From positions 1 through 64,000 of the forward strand of contig JAAAOJ010000045.1 of NCBI GenBank assembly GCA_009908915.1: a stretch of 64,000 nucleotides of DNA. Reading direction: 5' to 3'. Origin of the DNA: Planctomycetota bacterium. Lineage in GTDB: Bacteria > Planctomycetota > Phycisphaerae > SM23-33. The translations under genes and the position numbers were made by a program. This document shows positions 46,618 to 54,506 of this stretch, piece after piece; the first letter of the stretch is position 1; every line of letters begins with the position of its first letter. The notes beneath the pieces were generated by a model. That model was given only the letters and a program-made list of their open reading frames with translations, did not search any database and was not told where the DNA came from.

Positions 46618-46690
46618 TGACCCCACGGAGACTCGAACTCCGGTTGCCGGGATGAAAACCCGGTGTCCTAGGCCACTAGACGATGGGGCC
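46618..46690 (-). tRNA. tRNA-Glu (UUC)
   Basis: A 73-nt cloverleaf read on the minus strand. Acceptor stem GGCCCCA pairs with TGGGGTC (one G-U pair), D-arm CGTCTAGTGGCCTAGGACA is typical of tRNA-Glu, the anticodon arm is CCGGG-TTTTCAT-CCCGG (anticodon TTC), and the T-arm is CGGAG-TTCGAGT-CTCCG. The discriminator is A; CCA is not encoded. Confidence 0.96.
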
Positions 46691-46949
46691 ATCTATCGCA
46701 CAACGGTGTGCGAATCGACACGCCCCAGCCGCAGTGTTCGCGGCGGGGGGATCGAGTAGTTTACTTACAAATGGGCATCTGTCAAGCCTTTCGCAAATCG
46801 AAATACGTGGAAGGCGTGTGCCTTCACAATATACTGTATTCTCGTGCGGTTCGGATGGAGAATGACGGGGTTGTGCAACGGCCCGATCGAAGTGCGATGG
46901 GGCGGTCGCGCATGAAAGAGGCAACCACGCATACATGATCGCCTGCCAA

Positions 46950-47022
46950 TGAGGGAGCTGGGACTCGAACCCAGAACCTACGCCTTAAAAGGGCGTTGCT
47001 CTGCCAATTGAGCTACTCCCCC
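46950..47022 (-). tRNA. tRNA-Lys (UUU)
   Basis: 73 nt on the minus strand. The acceptor stem is GGGGGAG with CTCCCTC, the anticodon arm ACGCC-CTTTTAA-GGCGT (anticodon TTT), and the T-arm CTGGG-TTCGAGT-CCCAG; the discriminator is A and no CCA is encoded. The 259 bp between the two tRNA genes hold nothing I recognise; both could come from one minus-strand transcript. Confidence 0.96.
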
Positions 47023-47200
47023 CTGGATATCCTATTGTAACGTATCGGCCCTGAGCGACGATCCTTTGTGTGCCAGACAATTTCTCAAGACGGGGTGCAA
47101 CGCCGCGCTCCAGAATTCAAGTTCCAAGCAAGCGAGTACGCCCTCTACCTTGCTTGCGGCGTGGACGTTGCTTTTCCTTGGAGCCTACCCGCTCCGTGGG

Positions 47201-47755
47201 TCATGTTTCCTGGATCTCAGTCGTCTTGGTCTCCAGCAGGTTATCGACATCGTCCTCGTACTTCTTCGTCAGCTTCTGGACGTCGTCCTTGCCGCGATGG
47301 GCGTCGTCTTCGGTGATCTCCGAGTCCTTCTCCAACTGATCGATTCCCTTGTTGCCGTCGCGGCGGGCGTTACGGATGGAGATCTTGGCAGCCTCGGCCA
47401 TTTTCTTGACCTGGTTGACCAGTTGCGTGCGTCGCTCACCGGACAGGGCCGGGACGATCAAGCGAATCACTTTCCCGTCCGTCGCCGGCGTGATGCCGAG
47501 GTCGCTGGACTGGATGGCCTTTTCGATTGCCTTCATCGAGCCGGGATCGAACGGCTTGACAATGATCATGTTGGCTTCGGGGACGGATATCGAGGCCAGT
47601 TGACGGAGGTCCGTCGGCGAGCCGTAGTACTCGACCTTGATGTGGTCGACAAGGCCCGGGTTGGCCCGACCCGTGCGAATACCGCGGAACTCCTTCCGCA
47701 GGTAATCGACGGCCGATTCCATCTGCTCTTCAACGTCCATCAGGATTTCGTCCAT
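47201..47755 (-). CDS. frr: Ribosome recycling factor
   Basis: 184 aa. It separates ribosomal subunits after termination together with EF-G. Family marks: RKEFRGIRTGRANPGLVDHI near the start, YYGSPTDLRQLASISVPE in the middle domain, and GERRTQLVNQVKKMAEAAK with IRNARRDGNKGID in the third helix. Last gene of rpsB-tsf-pyrH-frr; 12 bp separate it from pyrH, so it is co-transcribed. Confidence 0.97.
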   Translation of the reverse strand: MDEILMDVEEQMESAVDYLRKEFRGIRTGRANPGLVDHIKVEYYGSPTDLRQLASISVPEANMIIVKPFDPGSMKAIEKAIQSSDLGITPATDGKVIRLIVPALSGERRTQLVNQVKKMAEAAKISIRNARRDGNKGIDQLEKDSEITEDDAHRGKDDVQKLTKKYEDDVDNLLETKTTEIQET

Positions 47756-47767
47756 GGCTGTCTCCTG

Positions 47768-48493
47768 CTATGCGTGTTGCGTCACCAGCGTACCGACGTT
47801 CTCGCCCGCGACGGCTCGGGCGAAGTTGCCGTCGCCGCCGACGTTGAAGACCTGGATCGGCAGACCATGGTCCATGCAGAACACCATCGCCGTGAGGTCC
47901 ATGACCCCGAGGCGGTCGCCAACGGCCTGCCGGTAGCTCAGACGATCGTACTTCTTCGCGCTCGGGTTGGTCTGCGGGTCGCTGTCAAAGACGCCGTCGA
48001 CCTTTGTTGCCTTGAGCACGACTTCCGCGTCGATGTCCGAGGCGCGGATGGCCGCACACATGTCGGTCGTCACGCCGGGATGGCTCGTGCCGCCGACGAA
48101 AATCAGCACCTTACCGGCCGCGAGATACTCCATCGCCCGCGGGCGGAAGTACGTCTCGCAGACCAGCGGCATGGCAATGGCGCTCATGACGATCGCGTCG
48201 ATGCCGCTGCCCTTCAGCCCGTCCCGCAGGGCCAGGCCGTTCATGACCGTCGCCAGCATGCCCATGTAATCGGCGGTGGTCCGATGCACGTGCGGGTCGT
48301 CGGCCAACTGTCGGCCTCGCACCCAGTTGCCGGCCCCGACTACGACACCGATCTGGACGCCCGCTTCAACAGCCGGGCGCATCTGTTCGGCAACGGCCCG
48401 CATACTGTCGGCATTGACGCCGGGCTCACCCGGCGTGCAGAGCGCCTCGCCGGAAAGTTTCAACAGCACGCGTTGGTAACCAGTCGCGTTCAC
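47768..48493 (-). CDS. pyrH: UMP kinase
   Basis: 241 aa hexameric amino-acid-kinase-fold enzyme that makes UDP from UMP. Marks: YQRVLLKLSGEAL at the N-terminus, VVVGAGNWVRG, MLATVMNGLALRD, FVGGTSHPGVTTD and KATKVDGVFDSDP. The GGGN pattern normally found near residue 55 reads GAGN here, a minor change. Placed between tsf and frr with 6- and 12-bp gaps. Confidence 0.95.
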   Translation of the reverse strand: MNATGYQRVLLKLSGEALCTPGEPGVNADSMRAVAEQMRPAVEAGVQIGVVVGAGNWVRGRQLADDPHVHRTTADYMGMLATVMNGLALRDGLKGSGIDAIVMSAIAMPLVCETYFRPRAMEYLAAGKVLIFVGGTSHPGVTTDMCAAIRASDIDAEVVLKATKVDGVFDSDPQTNPSAKKYDRLSYRQAVGDRLGVMDLTAMVFCMDHGLPIQVFNVGGDGNFARAVAGENVGTLVTQHA

Positions 48494-48499
48494 GGGGTC

Positions 48500-49306
48500 C
48501 TAGTCCACACCCACGGCGAAACGGGCGAAGGCCATCACCGCTGCGCCGTCCAGCACGTCCTTGACCTTCTTCTTTCCGTACTTGTCTTCCCGGGCGATGA
48601 GCTGTTCCATAAGAGCCCGCTCTTCCAGGAACTTCCGCATCTTGCCTTCGACGATCTTCTCGGCGATATCCTGCGGCTTGCCGGAGTCGACGGCTTCCTG
48701 CGTGGCAAACTGCTTTTCCTTCTCGATCAGGTCGGCCGGGATGTCGTCCGGCGTGATGCCCATCGGATCGCTGAAGGCGATGTGCATGCAGACGTCCGTC
48801 AACAGATCGTCATCGAGTTCTTTGTCCACACCGACCAGCACACCGACCTTGCCATTGTGGTGCAGGTACGAGCCGACCCTGGTGGCCGAAATCTTCATGC
48901 CGCGAGCGTAGCTCATGTTCTCGCCGATCTTGGCGAGCGTGTCCTGCAGGGCCTGGGTCATCGTCTCCGAGGCCTCGACCTCTCCGTCCTCGGCATCGAA
49001 GGCCAGATCGGCCAGGTGGTGGACCATCGTCTGGAATTCTTCATTGCGGGCGCAGAAGTCGGTTTCGCACTGAACTTCCACGATCGCCCCGGCGGTGTTA
49101 TCGCCGCTGACCTTGATCGCGACGAGGCCTTCCTTCGTGGCCCGGCCGGCCTTCTTCTCGGCAGTGGCCAGACCCTTGCTGCGAAGGGCGTCCTTGGCCG
49201 CGGCGATATCGCCCCCGACCTCTTCGAGGGCCTTCTTGCAGTCCATCATGCCCAGGCCGGTGTCGTCGCGAAGCTGTTTGACCAATGCTGCGGTAATCTC
49301 TGCCAT
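48500..49306 (-). CDS. tsf: Elongation factor Ts
   Basis: 268 aa guanine-nucleotide exchange factor for EF-Tu. The N-terminal UBA-like domain has LRDDTGLGMMDCKKALEE; the EF-Tu contact motif TDFCARN is intact; the core domain contains VGVLVGVD. Slightly shorter than the E. coli protein, as expected in many phyla. It follows rpsB after 100 bp, in the conserved order. Confidence 0.97.
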   Translation of the reverse strand: MAEITAALVKQLRDDTGLGMMDCKKALEEVGGDIAAAKDALRSKGLATAEKKAGRATKEGLVAIKVSGDNTAGAIVEVQCETDFCARNEEFQTMVHHLADLAFDAEDGEVEASETMTQALQDTLAKIGENMSYARGMKISATRVGSYLHHNGKVGVLVGVDKELDDDLLTDVCMHIAFSDPMGITPDDIPADLIEKEKQFATQEAVDSGKPQDIAEKIVEGKMRKFLEERALMEQLIAREDKYGKKKVKDVLDGAAVMAFARFAVGVD

Positions 49307-49406
49307 CAGTATTATCTCCGTTGAGTCGTCTGTCGTCGTTCAGGTGTTGTGTGGATAGGGATCCTCGGTCGGCAATTCGTCGCTTGTGTGCCGGACCGAC
49401 CGGCCG

Positions 49407-50357
49407 CTAGCTTTCGGTGGATTCGCCGTTGGCGCTCGCCGCCGGTTCGGGCTCACCGGCCTTCTCGGCATCGCTGACGAGTTCGCCCTCGGCCGCCGGC
49501 TTGGCGGGTGCTTCCTCGGCCTTCGCGGCGGGCGCTTCGCCAGCCGGCTTCTGGTCGGCCTGGTCGGCCTCGTCCTCGGTCGGTTGCTCGGCACGGGCGG
49601 TAGTGGCCCGACGGCTGCGCCGCTTGGGTTGCGGGCCTACGTCCTCGCCGTCCTTGCCCTCGGTCCGCTGGCCGATGCCCTGCTGGGCCGCATCGGCAAG
49701 CTCGCGAATGACGATTTCAATCGACCGCATCGCGTCGTCGTTGCCCGGGATCGGAATGTCGATCAGGTCCGGATCGGTGTCCGTGTCGATCAGCCCGATG
49801 ATGGGCACGCCGGACTTGCTGCACTCGCGGACGGCGATGTGCTCGCGGACGGCGTCGACCACGACGATCGCGCCGGGGAAGCGTTCCATGTTGCGGATGC
49901 CGCCAAGGTTCCGCTGGATCTTCCGCATCTCGCGACGCAGCCGCGAGCCTTCCTTCTTGCTGAAGGCGTCCATGCTGCCCTCGGCCTCCATGGCTTCGAG
50001 TTCTTCGAGTCGACCGATCCGCTTGCGGATCTCGCGGAAGTTCGTCAGTGTGCCGCCCAGCCAGCGGTCGTTGACCCAGTGCATGCCGACGCGTTCGGCG
50101 TGGGTCTGGACCGACTTGCGGGCCTGTCGCTTTGTGCCGACAAAGACGATGTCCTTGCCGCCGCCGACGGTCTGGGTGATGAATTTCTTGGCCAGCAGCA
50201 AGCCTCGCAGCGTCTGCTTGACGTCGATAATGTGCAGGTCGTTGCGTTTGCCGTAGATGTAGGGCTTCATCTTCGGGTTCCAGCGGCTGACGCGGTGACC
50301 GAAGTGAATGCCGGCGTCGATGAGTTCCTTGACCAGTTGCGATGCTGATTCTGACAC
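49407..50357 (-). CDS. rpsB: 30S ribosomal protein S2, GTG start, long acidic tail
   Basis: 316 aa. The core has the diagnostic AGIHFGHRVSRWNPKMKPYI, VGTKRQARKSV, WLGGTLTNFR and IPGNDDAMRSI. GTG 50357 is preceded by AGGAG 6 nt away; ATG codons upstream are unlikely. The last 87 residues (about 230-316) form a low-complexity extension rich in Glu, Ala, Pro and Lys, beginning with a short basic cluster (PKRRSRR). Such tails occur in some S2 proteins, but this one is long. First gene of the rpsB-tsf-pyrH-frr operon. Confidence 0.95.
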   Translation of the reverse strand: MSESASQLVKELIDAGIHFGHRVSRWNPKMKPYIYGKRNDLHIIDVKQTLRGLLLAKKFITQTVGGGKDIVFVGTKRQARKSVQTHAERVGMHWVNDRWLGGTLTNFREIRKRIGRLEELEAMEAEGSMDAFSKKEGSRLRREMRKIQRNLGGIRNMERFPGAIVVVDAVREHIAVRECSKSGVPIIGLIDTDTDPDLIDIPIPGNDDAMRSIEIVIRELADAAQQGIGQRTEGKDGEDVGPQPKRRSRRATTARAEQPTEDEADQADQKPAGEAPAAKAEEAPAKPAAEGELVSDAEKAGEPEPAASANGESTES

Positions 50358-50617
50358 AATGCTCTCCTGTGCCCCGCGGGCGGCCGTTGCGTGCCGGATG
50401 TCAACCTTACTGCAGATCGACCGATCTCGCCCGTGACGCGATGGTATCCTAGGACAATCGTTCGGTTTGTGCTTCGGGCGGACGCCCACACAGGCCGCCT
50501 GGCCCCGCCGGTACGCCCGAAGGCGTCACGTGGCCGGCACGCCACGTTCCGCGCAGCCCACCTCGGACCGCGCATACCGACACGAACGCAGTAAATTACT
50601 TCACAACCCCCGGTCGG

Positions 50618-51406
50618 TCAAGCATTTTGCTGGCGGAATTCACGCGGCGAGCAGCCCGTCAGATCCCGAAACCGTCGCGAGAAGTAGTTGCTGTCGGCAA
50701 ACCCCACCCGAAAGGCGACCTCCGTCACCGAACAATCCGTCCGCCGCAAAAGCTGCCTCGCCCGGTCGACCCGAACACCCAGCAGGTAACGGATCGGGCT
50801 CTCGCCCGTGCCCTCGCGGAACCGCCGCAGCAGCGTGTTCTTCGAAACGCACGCCAACTCGGCCAGGTCCTCCAGCGAGATTGGCTCGGCGTAGTGGGTC
50901 TGCAGATGGCTGATGACCTCGCCGATTCGCACCAGCGATCGGGCCGGCGCGCTCTCGATTTGACCGTACTCGCGCGAAACGAAGACCGCCAACTCCAGCA
51001 GCGTCGAGGCGATGAAGGCCTCGTACCCGCAGCGGCGGGCGGCGAATTCCTCCGACATACGTCGACAGAGATCCGAGGCGTGCTCCAGCCCGCCCTGCCC
51101 CAACCGCAGCCGACACGTAAAGCCGCGGCTGCGGCGGCATTGCGGTTCGAGCACGAACAGCGCGTGATAGCCCGGTATCCGCCGCAGCATGCCCTCCGCC
51201 GAGGCCAGCAGCGAATGGGCGTACATAACATTGACCAGCCGCAGGGAGTGGATGTCCTCGAACCCGTGGGCCATCTCGCCCTGAACCACGAAAACGTCGC
51301 CAGCGGTGAGTTCGTGGCGGTCATCGCCCGCGATGTGCATGCCCCGCCCGCCTTCGACGAGCACCAGCTCGACGAAGTCGTGGCTGTGCGTGGGGAAGCT
51401 GGACAT
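50618..51406 (-). CDS. AraC-family transcriptional regulator, probably 5'-truncated
   Basis: 262 aa from ATG 51406. An N-terminal cupin (PTHSHDFVELVLVEGG, about 5-70, then AGDVFVVQGEMAHGF) binds a small-molecule effector. The C-terminal tandem helix-turn-helix (about 165-262) has ISLEDLAELACVSKNTLLRRF and VTEVAFRVGFADSNYFSRRF. The start is suspect: coherent cupin sequence (GEVELD) continues a few residues past the ATG, but the URO-D gene begins only 22 bp away on the other strand, so the natural N-terminus seems missing. No ribosome binding site is evident at 51406. Confidence 0.82.
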   Translation of the reverse strand: MSSFPTHSHDFVELVLVEGGRGMHIAGDDRHELTAGDVFVVQGEMAHGFEDIHSLRLVNVMYAHSLLASAEGMLRRIPGYHALFVLEPQCRRSRGFTCRLRLGQGGLEHASDLCRRMSEEFAARRCGYEAFIASTLLELAVFVSREYGQIESAPARSLVRIGEVISHLQTHYAEPISLEDLAELACVSKNTLLRRFREGTGESPIRYLLGVRVDRARQLLRRTDCSVTEVAFRVGFADSNYFSRRFRDLTGCSPREFRQQNA

Positions 51407-51427
51407 GTCCAGTTCGACCTCGCCGCG

Positions 51428-52357
51428 ATGGCCGACGAATGGAACGCACGCATCGAACGCATCCACGAAGGCTACAACGACGTGCCTCTCACCCACTGCG
51501 ACTTCAGCGGGACGGCCTGGCTGATGTCCCTGGCCTACGGCTGCGAGCTGATCAAGATCGACGGCCGCATCAACGCCGAACCGCTGTTCCGCGACATCGA
51601 CGAACTCGACGGCTTCGCCCCGCCGCAACGCATCTGGGAGTATGGCGTCTACCCCGTGATCTTCGAGCGGTTGGCCGAATTCCACCGCCGCTGGCCGCAC
51701 ACCGAGTTCGGCAACAGCGACAACCAGTCGCCCAATGACGTCGCCACCTGCATCCTGCATTCCGAGGCGGCCATGATGGCGATGTTCGAGGCCCCCGAGA
51801 AACTCCACCGGCTGCTGGACATGGTCACCACGTCGATGCTCGAACTGCACCGCCACTTCGAGGCGACCGTCCCGAATCTTGCCTGCATGTGCCCCGAATA
51901 CTGGATCCCATATGGCATCCACTTCTCGGACGACAATGCCGCGTTCCTCAGCCCCGCGACGTACGAGGAATTCGCCCGGCCGTACGTCGAGCGGCTTGGC
52001 GAGGTCTACGGCGGCGTACACTATCACTGCTGCATGGGCTACGCCCAGAGCCTCGACGTGATGGCCGCGACGAAGGGCTTTATGTGCTTCGACCCGCAGG
52101 TGGACTACAACCCCATGGACAAGGCCATCGACCTCTGCGAGCAGTACGGGGCCATCTGGCTGTTCAACAACGACCCCTGGCAGAAGCATCCCGAACGAAC
52201 CGCCAGCGACATCGACACGTTCCGCCGCGGCCTGGACGCCGCCGCCGACCGTATTGGCGTGGCCGCCTGCATTTGGGGCAACACCCGAGATGAAGCCGTC
52301 GCCCTGGCCGAGCAGGTCCGAGACCTCGCCGCCTCGCTCGACATCCTCGCCGAGTAG
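51428..52357 (+). CDS. URO-D-family protein, probably N-terminally truncated
   Basis: 309 aa related to uroporphyrinogen decarboxylase/MtaA-type methyltransferases of the group common in Planctomycetota. Readable blocks include DEWNARIERIHEGY, WLMSLAYGCEL, CMCPEYWIPYGIHFSDDN, YGGVHYHCCMGYAQ and the C-terminal NNDPWQKHP. Members usually begin with about 80-90 more residues that are absent here; the frame is open upstream only because it runs antisense through the AraC gene. Substrate unknown (not haem synthesis, since the UROD active-site sequences are absent). A conserved HCC motif suggests zinc or corrinoid binding. Divergent pairing with an AraC regulator suggests sugar- or aromatic-linked control. 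Confidence 0.7.
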   Translation: MADEWNARIERIHEGYNDVPLTHCDFSGTAWLMSLAYGCELIKIDGRINAEPLFRDIDELDGFAPPQRIWEYGVYPVIFERLAEFHRRWPHTEFGNSDNQSPNDVATCILHSEAAMMAMFEAPEKLHRLLDMVTTSMLELHRHFEATVPNLACMCPEYWIPYGIHFSDDNAAFLSPATYEEFARPYVERLGEVYGGVHYHCCMGYAQSLDVMAATKGFMCFDPQVDYNPMDKAIDLCEQYGAIWLFNNDPWQKHPERTASDIDTFRRGLDAAADRIGVAACIWGNTRDEAVALAEQVRDLAASLDILAE

Positions 52358-53051
52358 AAGACGCCCGGACAGGCCAGCCGCGAATCACACGTAGGAACGC
52401 GAATCAGAAGCACCACACGGGTGCCGTGCCTGCTTCCCCGACCGTGCGGATGCCATGCCTACTGCCCGCTTCGCTTCGCCAGGCTACGCAGGGCAAGCCA
52501 CAGGCATGCTTGTTGCTGCCGCCGCGTCACTCGACCGGCTCGACCTGCCGATACGTGCCACCGCCATCCCTGGCGATACGCTCCGCCGTTCTCACCGCAT
52601 CGTCCGTCGTCTTGCCGCAACGGATTGTGCTGAGACATTGCTGTCCAAGGCGGCGTGAAGAGGAACGGAGGCCCATGGCTTGACGGCTTCCTCAGCGCTC
52701 CGGGGGCAGTACCCCTCAGCTCCATTTTCGTGACGTTACGTCTTCGTTTGCGTCACAGGAAGGTTCTGCTTTTCGGCCATCTGACTTTTGTGGGAGGCGT
52801 CTGGCTTCGGATCGGTCGAAGTCTCTGCCCAAAATCGCCAACAATCGCCAAAAATCGCGGAAAAGACATGGACAAATGGGGCTGGCCGTCTGTAGCCTGA
52901 CAACTGGTGATCCTTGAATGAACAGCTGGGTATGTCTCCATGTTGGTGGTTCGGATTGCTTCGAGTCGAGCAAGCCAATCATATATCCACCAAGGACACC
53001 TTTTGCCCAACAAGCCGTTTTTTAGGATTTTAGAAAAGGAAGGGTAGTGAA
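52358..53051. other. Gene-free region before the PEP-CTERM gene
   Basis: 694 bp. CGGGTGCCGTGCCT (52419-52432) matches the dispersed motif. Three near-identical 10-bp units (AAAATCGCCA, ACAATCGCCA, AAAATCGCGG; 52831-52860) form a small direct repeat about 190 bp upstream of the PEP-CTERM gene, possibly a binding array. Frames of 80-100 codons are present but have no start signals or domains. Confidence 0.4.
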
Positions 53052-53729
53052 ATGAAGTGCAAAGCATCTATGTTGTTGATGGGAGCGGTACTGGCGGTCG
53101 CCGGAAGTGCCTGGGCCGACCTGATGATTACCGAAGCGATGAGCAACTCTGACCATCCCGGCGGAGCCGCCAACGGCGACTGGTGGGAGCTGACCAACAC
53201 CGGCAGCACGGCTGTGGATCTGGAAAACTACTACTGGGACGACGACGGTCCCACGGGCAACGATGGCGCCCTGTTCCCGGACATCGCGATCTCTGCAGGG
53301 CAGTCGATCGTGATTGTCGATGAAGGTACCGACAACCTGTCCGACTTCGTCAGTGCCTGGGGCGGTGGATTCACCGCATACTCCAGAGACGACTTTGGCG
53401 GTCCGAATGACTTCTCCGGGCTGAGCGCCGATGGCGACCAGATCGAACTCTGGGACGCCGATCCCAACGCCGGCGCCGCAAACCTCGTCGCGTCCGTCAC
53501 CTTCGGTGACTCCGACGGCGGCGGCAAGAGCTTCGAGTGGCACACCGACGGGACGGATCTCGGCTTTAGCGTCGCGGGCGAAAACGGCGCGTTCGTCGCT
53601 CCGGGTAATGGCGATGGCGGCACCGGCATTGACATCGGCTCGCCGGGCGTTGTGCCCGAGCCGGCCACGATGAGCCTGCTGGGCCTGGGCGGCCTGGCGC
53701 TGCTGCCTCGTCGCAACCGCAAGGCCTGA
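53052..53729 (+). CDS. Exported lamin-tail domain protein with PEP-CTERM sorting signal
   Basis: 225 aa. A signal peptide (MLLMGAVLAVAGSAWA, cleavage near residue 22) precedes a lamin-tail domain: LMITEAMSNSDHP, WWELTNTGSTAVDLENYYW and GQSIVIVDEG. The C-terminus is a PEP-CTERM signal: VPEPAT, then a hydrophobic helix (LLGLGGLALL) and RRNRK. PEP-CTERM proteins are processed by an exosortase during export, often with exopolysaccharide. AAGGAAGGG lies upstream of the ATG. Such domains are typical of secreted planctomycete proteins. Confidence 0.9.
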   Translation: MKCKASMLLMGAVLAVAGSAWADLMITEAMSNSDHPGGAANGDWWELTNTGSTAVDLENYYWDDDGPTGNDGALFPDIAISAGQSIVIVDEGTDNLSDFVSAWGGGFTAYSRDDFGGPNDFSGLSADGDQIELWDADPNAGAANLVASVTFGDSDGGGKSFEWHTDGTDLGFSVAGENGAFVAPGNGDGGTGIDIGSPGVVPEPATMSLLGLGGLALLPRRNRKA

Positions 53730-53815
53730 ACCAAGGCCCTGCGTCCCTCGTACGCGTCTTGCGTGTGACGGAATATCGTTCATCAGGACGACGGGCTCCA
53801 CTCCGAAAGGCTGCG

Positions 53816-53839
53816 GAGCCTGTCTCCAAAGGCAGGCTC
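53816..53839 (+). terminator. Hairpin after the PEP-CTERM gene
   Basis: GAGCCTG (53816-53822) pairs with CAGGCTC (53833-53839) around a 10-nt loop, 86 bp after the stop; no T run. Likely a weak or processing-type terminator. Confidence 0.4.
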
Positions 53840-53942
53840 GGCCGCCTTCATCCAGCAGTCCGTCTAGAATAGCAACGCCAGGCAGGCCCTGCCGGGTGCC
53901 ATGTCTGCTCCGCAGGGCTTACGCGCCTAACGTATCTTTGGG

Positions 53943-54392
53943 TGCGCCGGCGAGGACTTTGAGCAGGTTCTCATGCCATCTCGACAACGGTCGGTGATCC
54001 ATGAGCACGGCGAACCCCTCGATGCCGAGATGAGCGTGTACGCTCTGGAGGAGATCGTCGCCGAGAAGCTTCGCGCCATCCTCCAGCACGCCGAAAAGCT
54101 CGAACATCGAGGCTGGAGCCGGTCACGGGCTCGCGACTACTACGACCGGTGGCGCGTGCTCCAGACGTATCGTGACGAGATGCGTTTTGACGACTTTCGA
54201 ACGTTCCTGGCAAAGAAGTGCGCGGTTCGTCAGGTAGCTTTCAATGGCCCCGACGCATTCCTTGAGCCAACCCTCCTGGCCTACGTCGAGCGAACCTGGG
54301 AGAACTGGCTCGGGCCGCTGGTGGTTGATCTGCCGCCGTTCGACCTCGTGATCGAGGAACTCCGCCCGCAGATCGAGGCCCTGGTGCCATAG
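53943..54392 (+). pseudogene. C-terminal fragment of an AbiEii/AbiGii-type nucleotidyltransferase toxin
   Basis: About 149 codons remain. VYALEEIVAEKLRAILQ and RARDYYDRWRVLQTY are the conserved C-terminal helices (EKxRALxxR, RDxYD) of the AbiEii toxin of type IV toxin-antitoxin/abortive-infection systems. Family similarity starts near 53943, but the N-terminal nucleotidyltransferase half (about 150-200 residues with the GSxxR and DxD motifs) is absent, and no AbiEi antitoxin lies upstream. It is therefore non-functional as a toxin. ATG 53973 could start a 139-aa remnant. Its stop is about 40 bp from the end of another truncated gene on the minus strand. Confidence 0.75.
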
Positions 54393-54432
54393 CAGCCCGG
54401 CGTATTGGGGACGAGAGCGACAGACCATCCGT

Positions 54433-54504
54433 CAATTGGGCCTTGTGCCAGTGCTTGAGCCGGGCCTTGATCTGCGACCAAGTGGGTTTGGATGCTTTCG
54501 CCAT
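54433..54504 (-). pseudogene. N-terminal stub of a gene downstream of the TOTE protein
   Basis: The ATG at 54504 overlaps the stop region of the large primase-helicase gene, and the first about 24 codons read MAKASKPTWSQIKARLKHWH then KAQL, a natural-looking start. After that the frame runs into sequence antisense to the AbiEii fragment. It looks like a gene cut after its first two dozen codons. The N-terminal pattern resembles small helical proteins of the DUF6880 kind, a tentative match. Confidence 0.45.
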
Positions 54505-54506
54505 GT

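Noticed and set aside
46950..47022. tRNA genes as integration site (att) of an island
   Set aside because: No integrase and no direct repeat of the tRNA 3' end were seen nearby.
47066..49324. 750-codon plus-strand frame
   Set aside because: Antisense to frr, pyrH and tsf, all strongly conserved; a high-GC shadow frame.
53052..53729. Phage or mobile-element gene
   Set aside because: Signal peptide, lamin-tail domain and PEP-CTERM signal show an ordinary secreted host protein.
53919..54107. Minus-strand short gene ending LAGAPKDTLGA
   Set aside because: Looks protein-like at its end, but overlaps the AbiEii fragment, has no start signal and matches no family I know.
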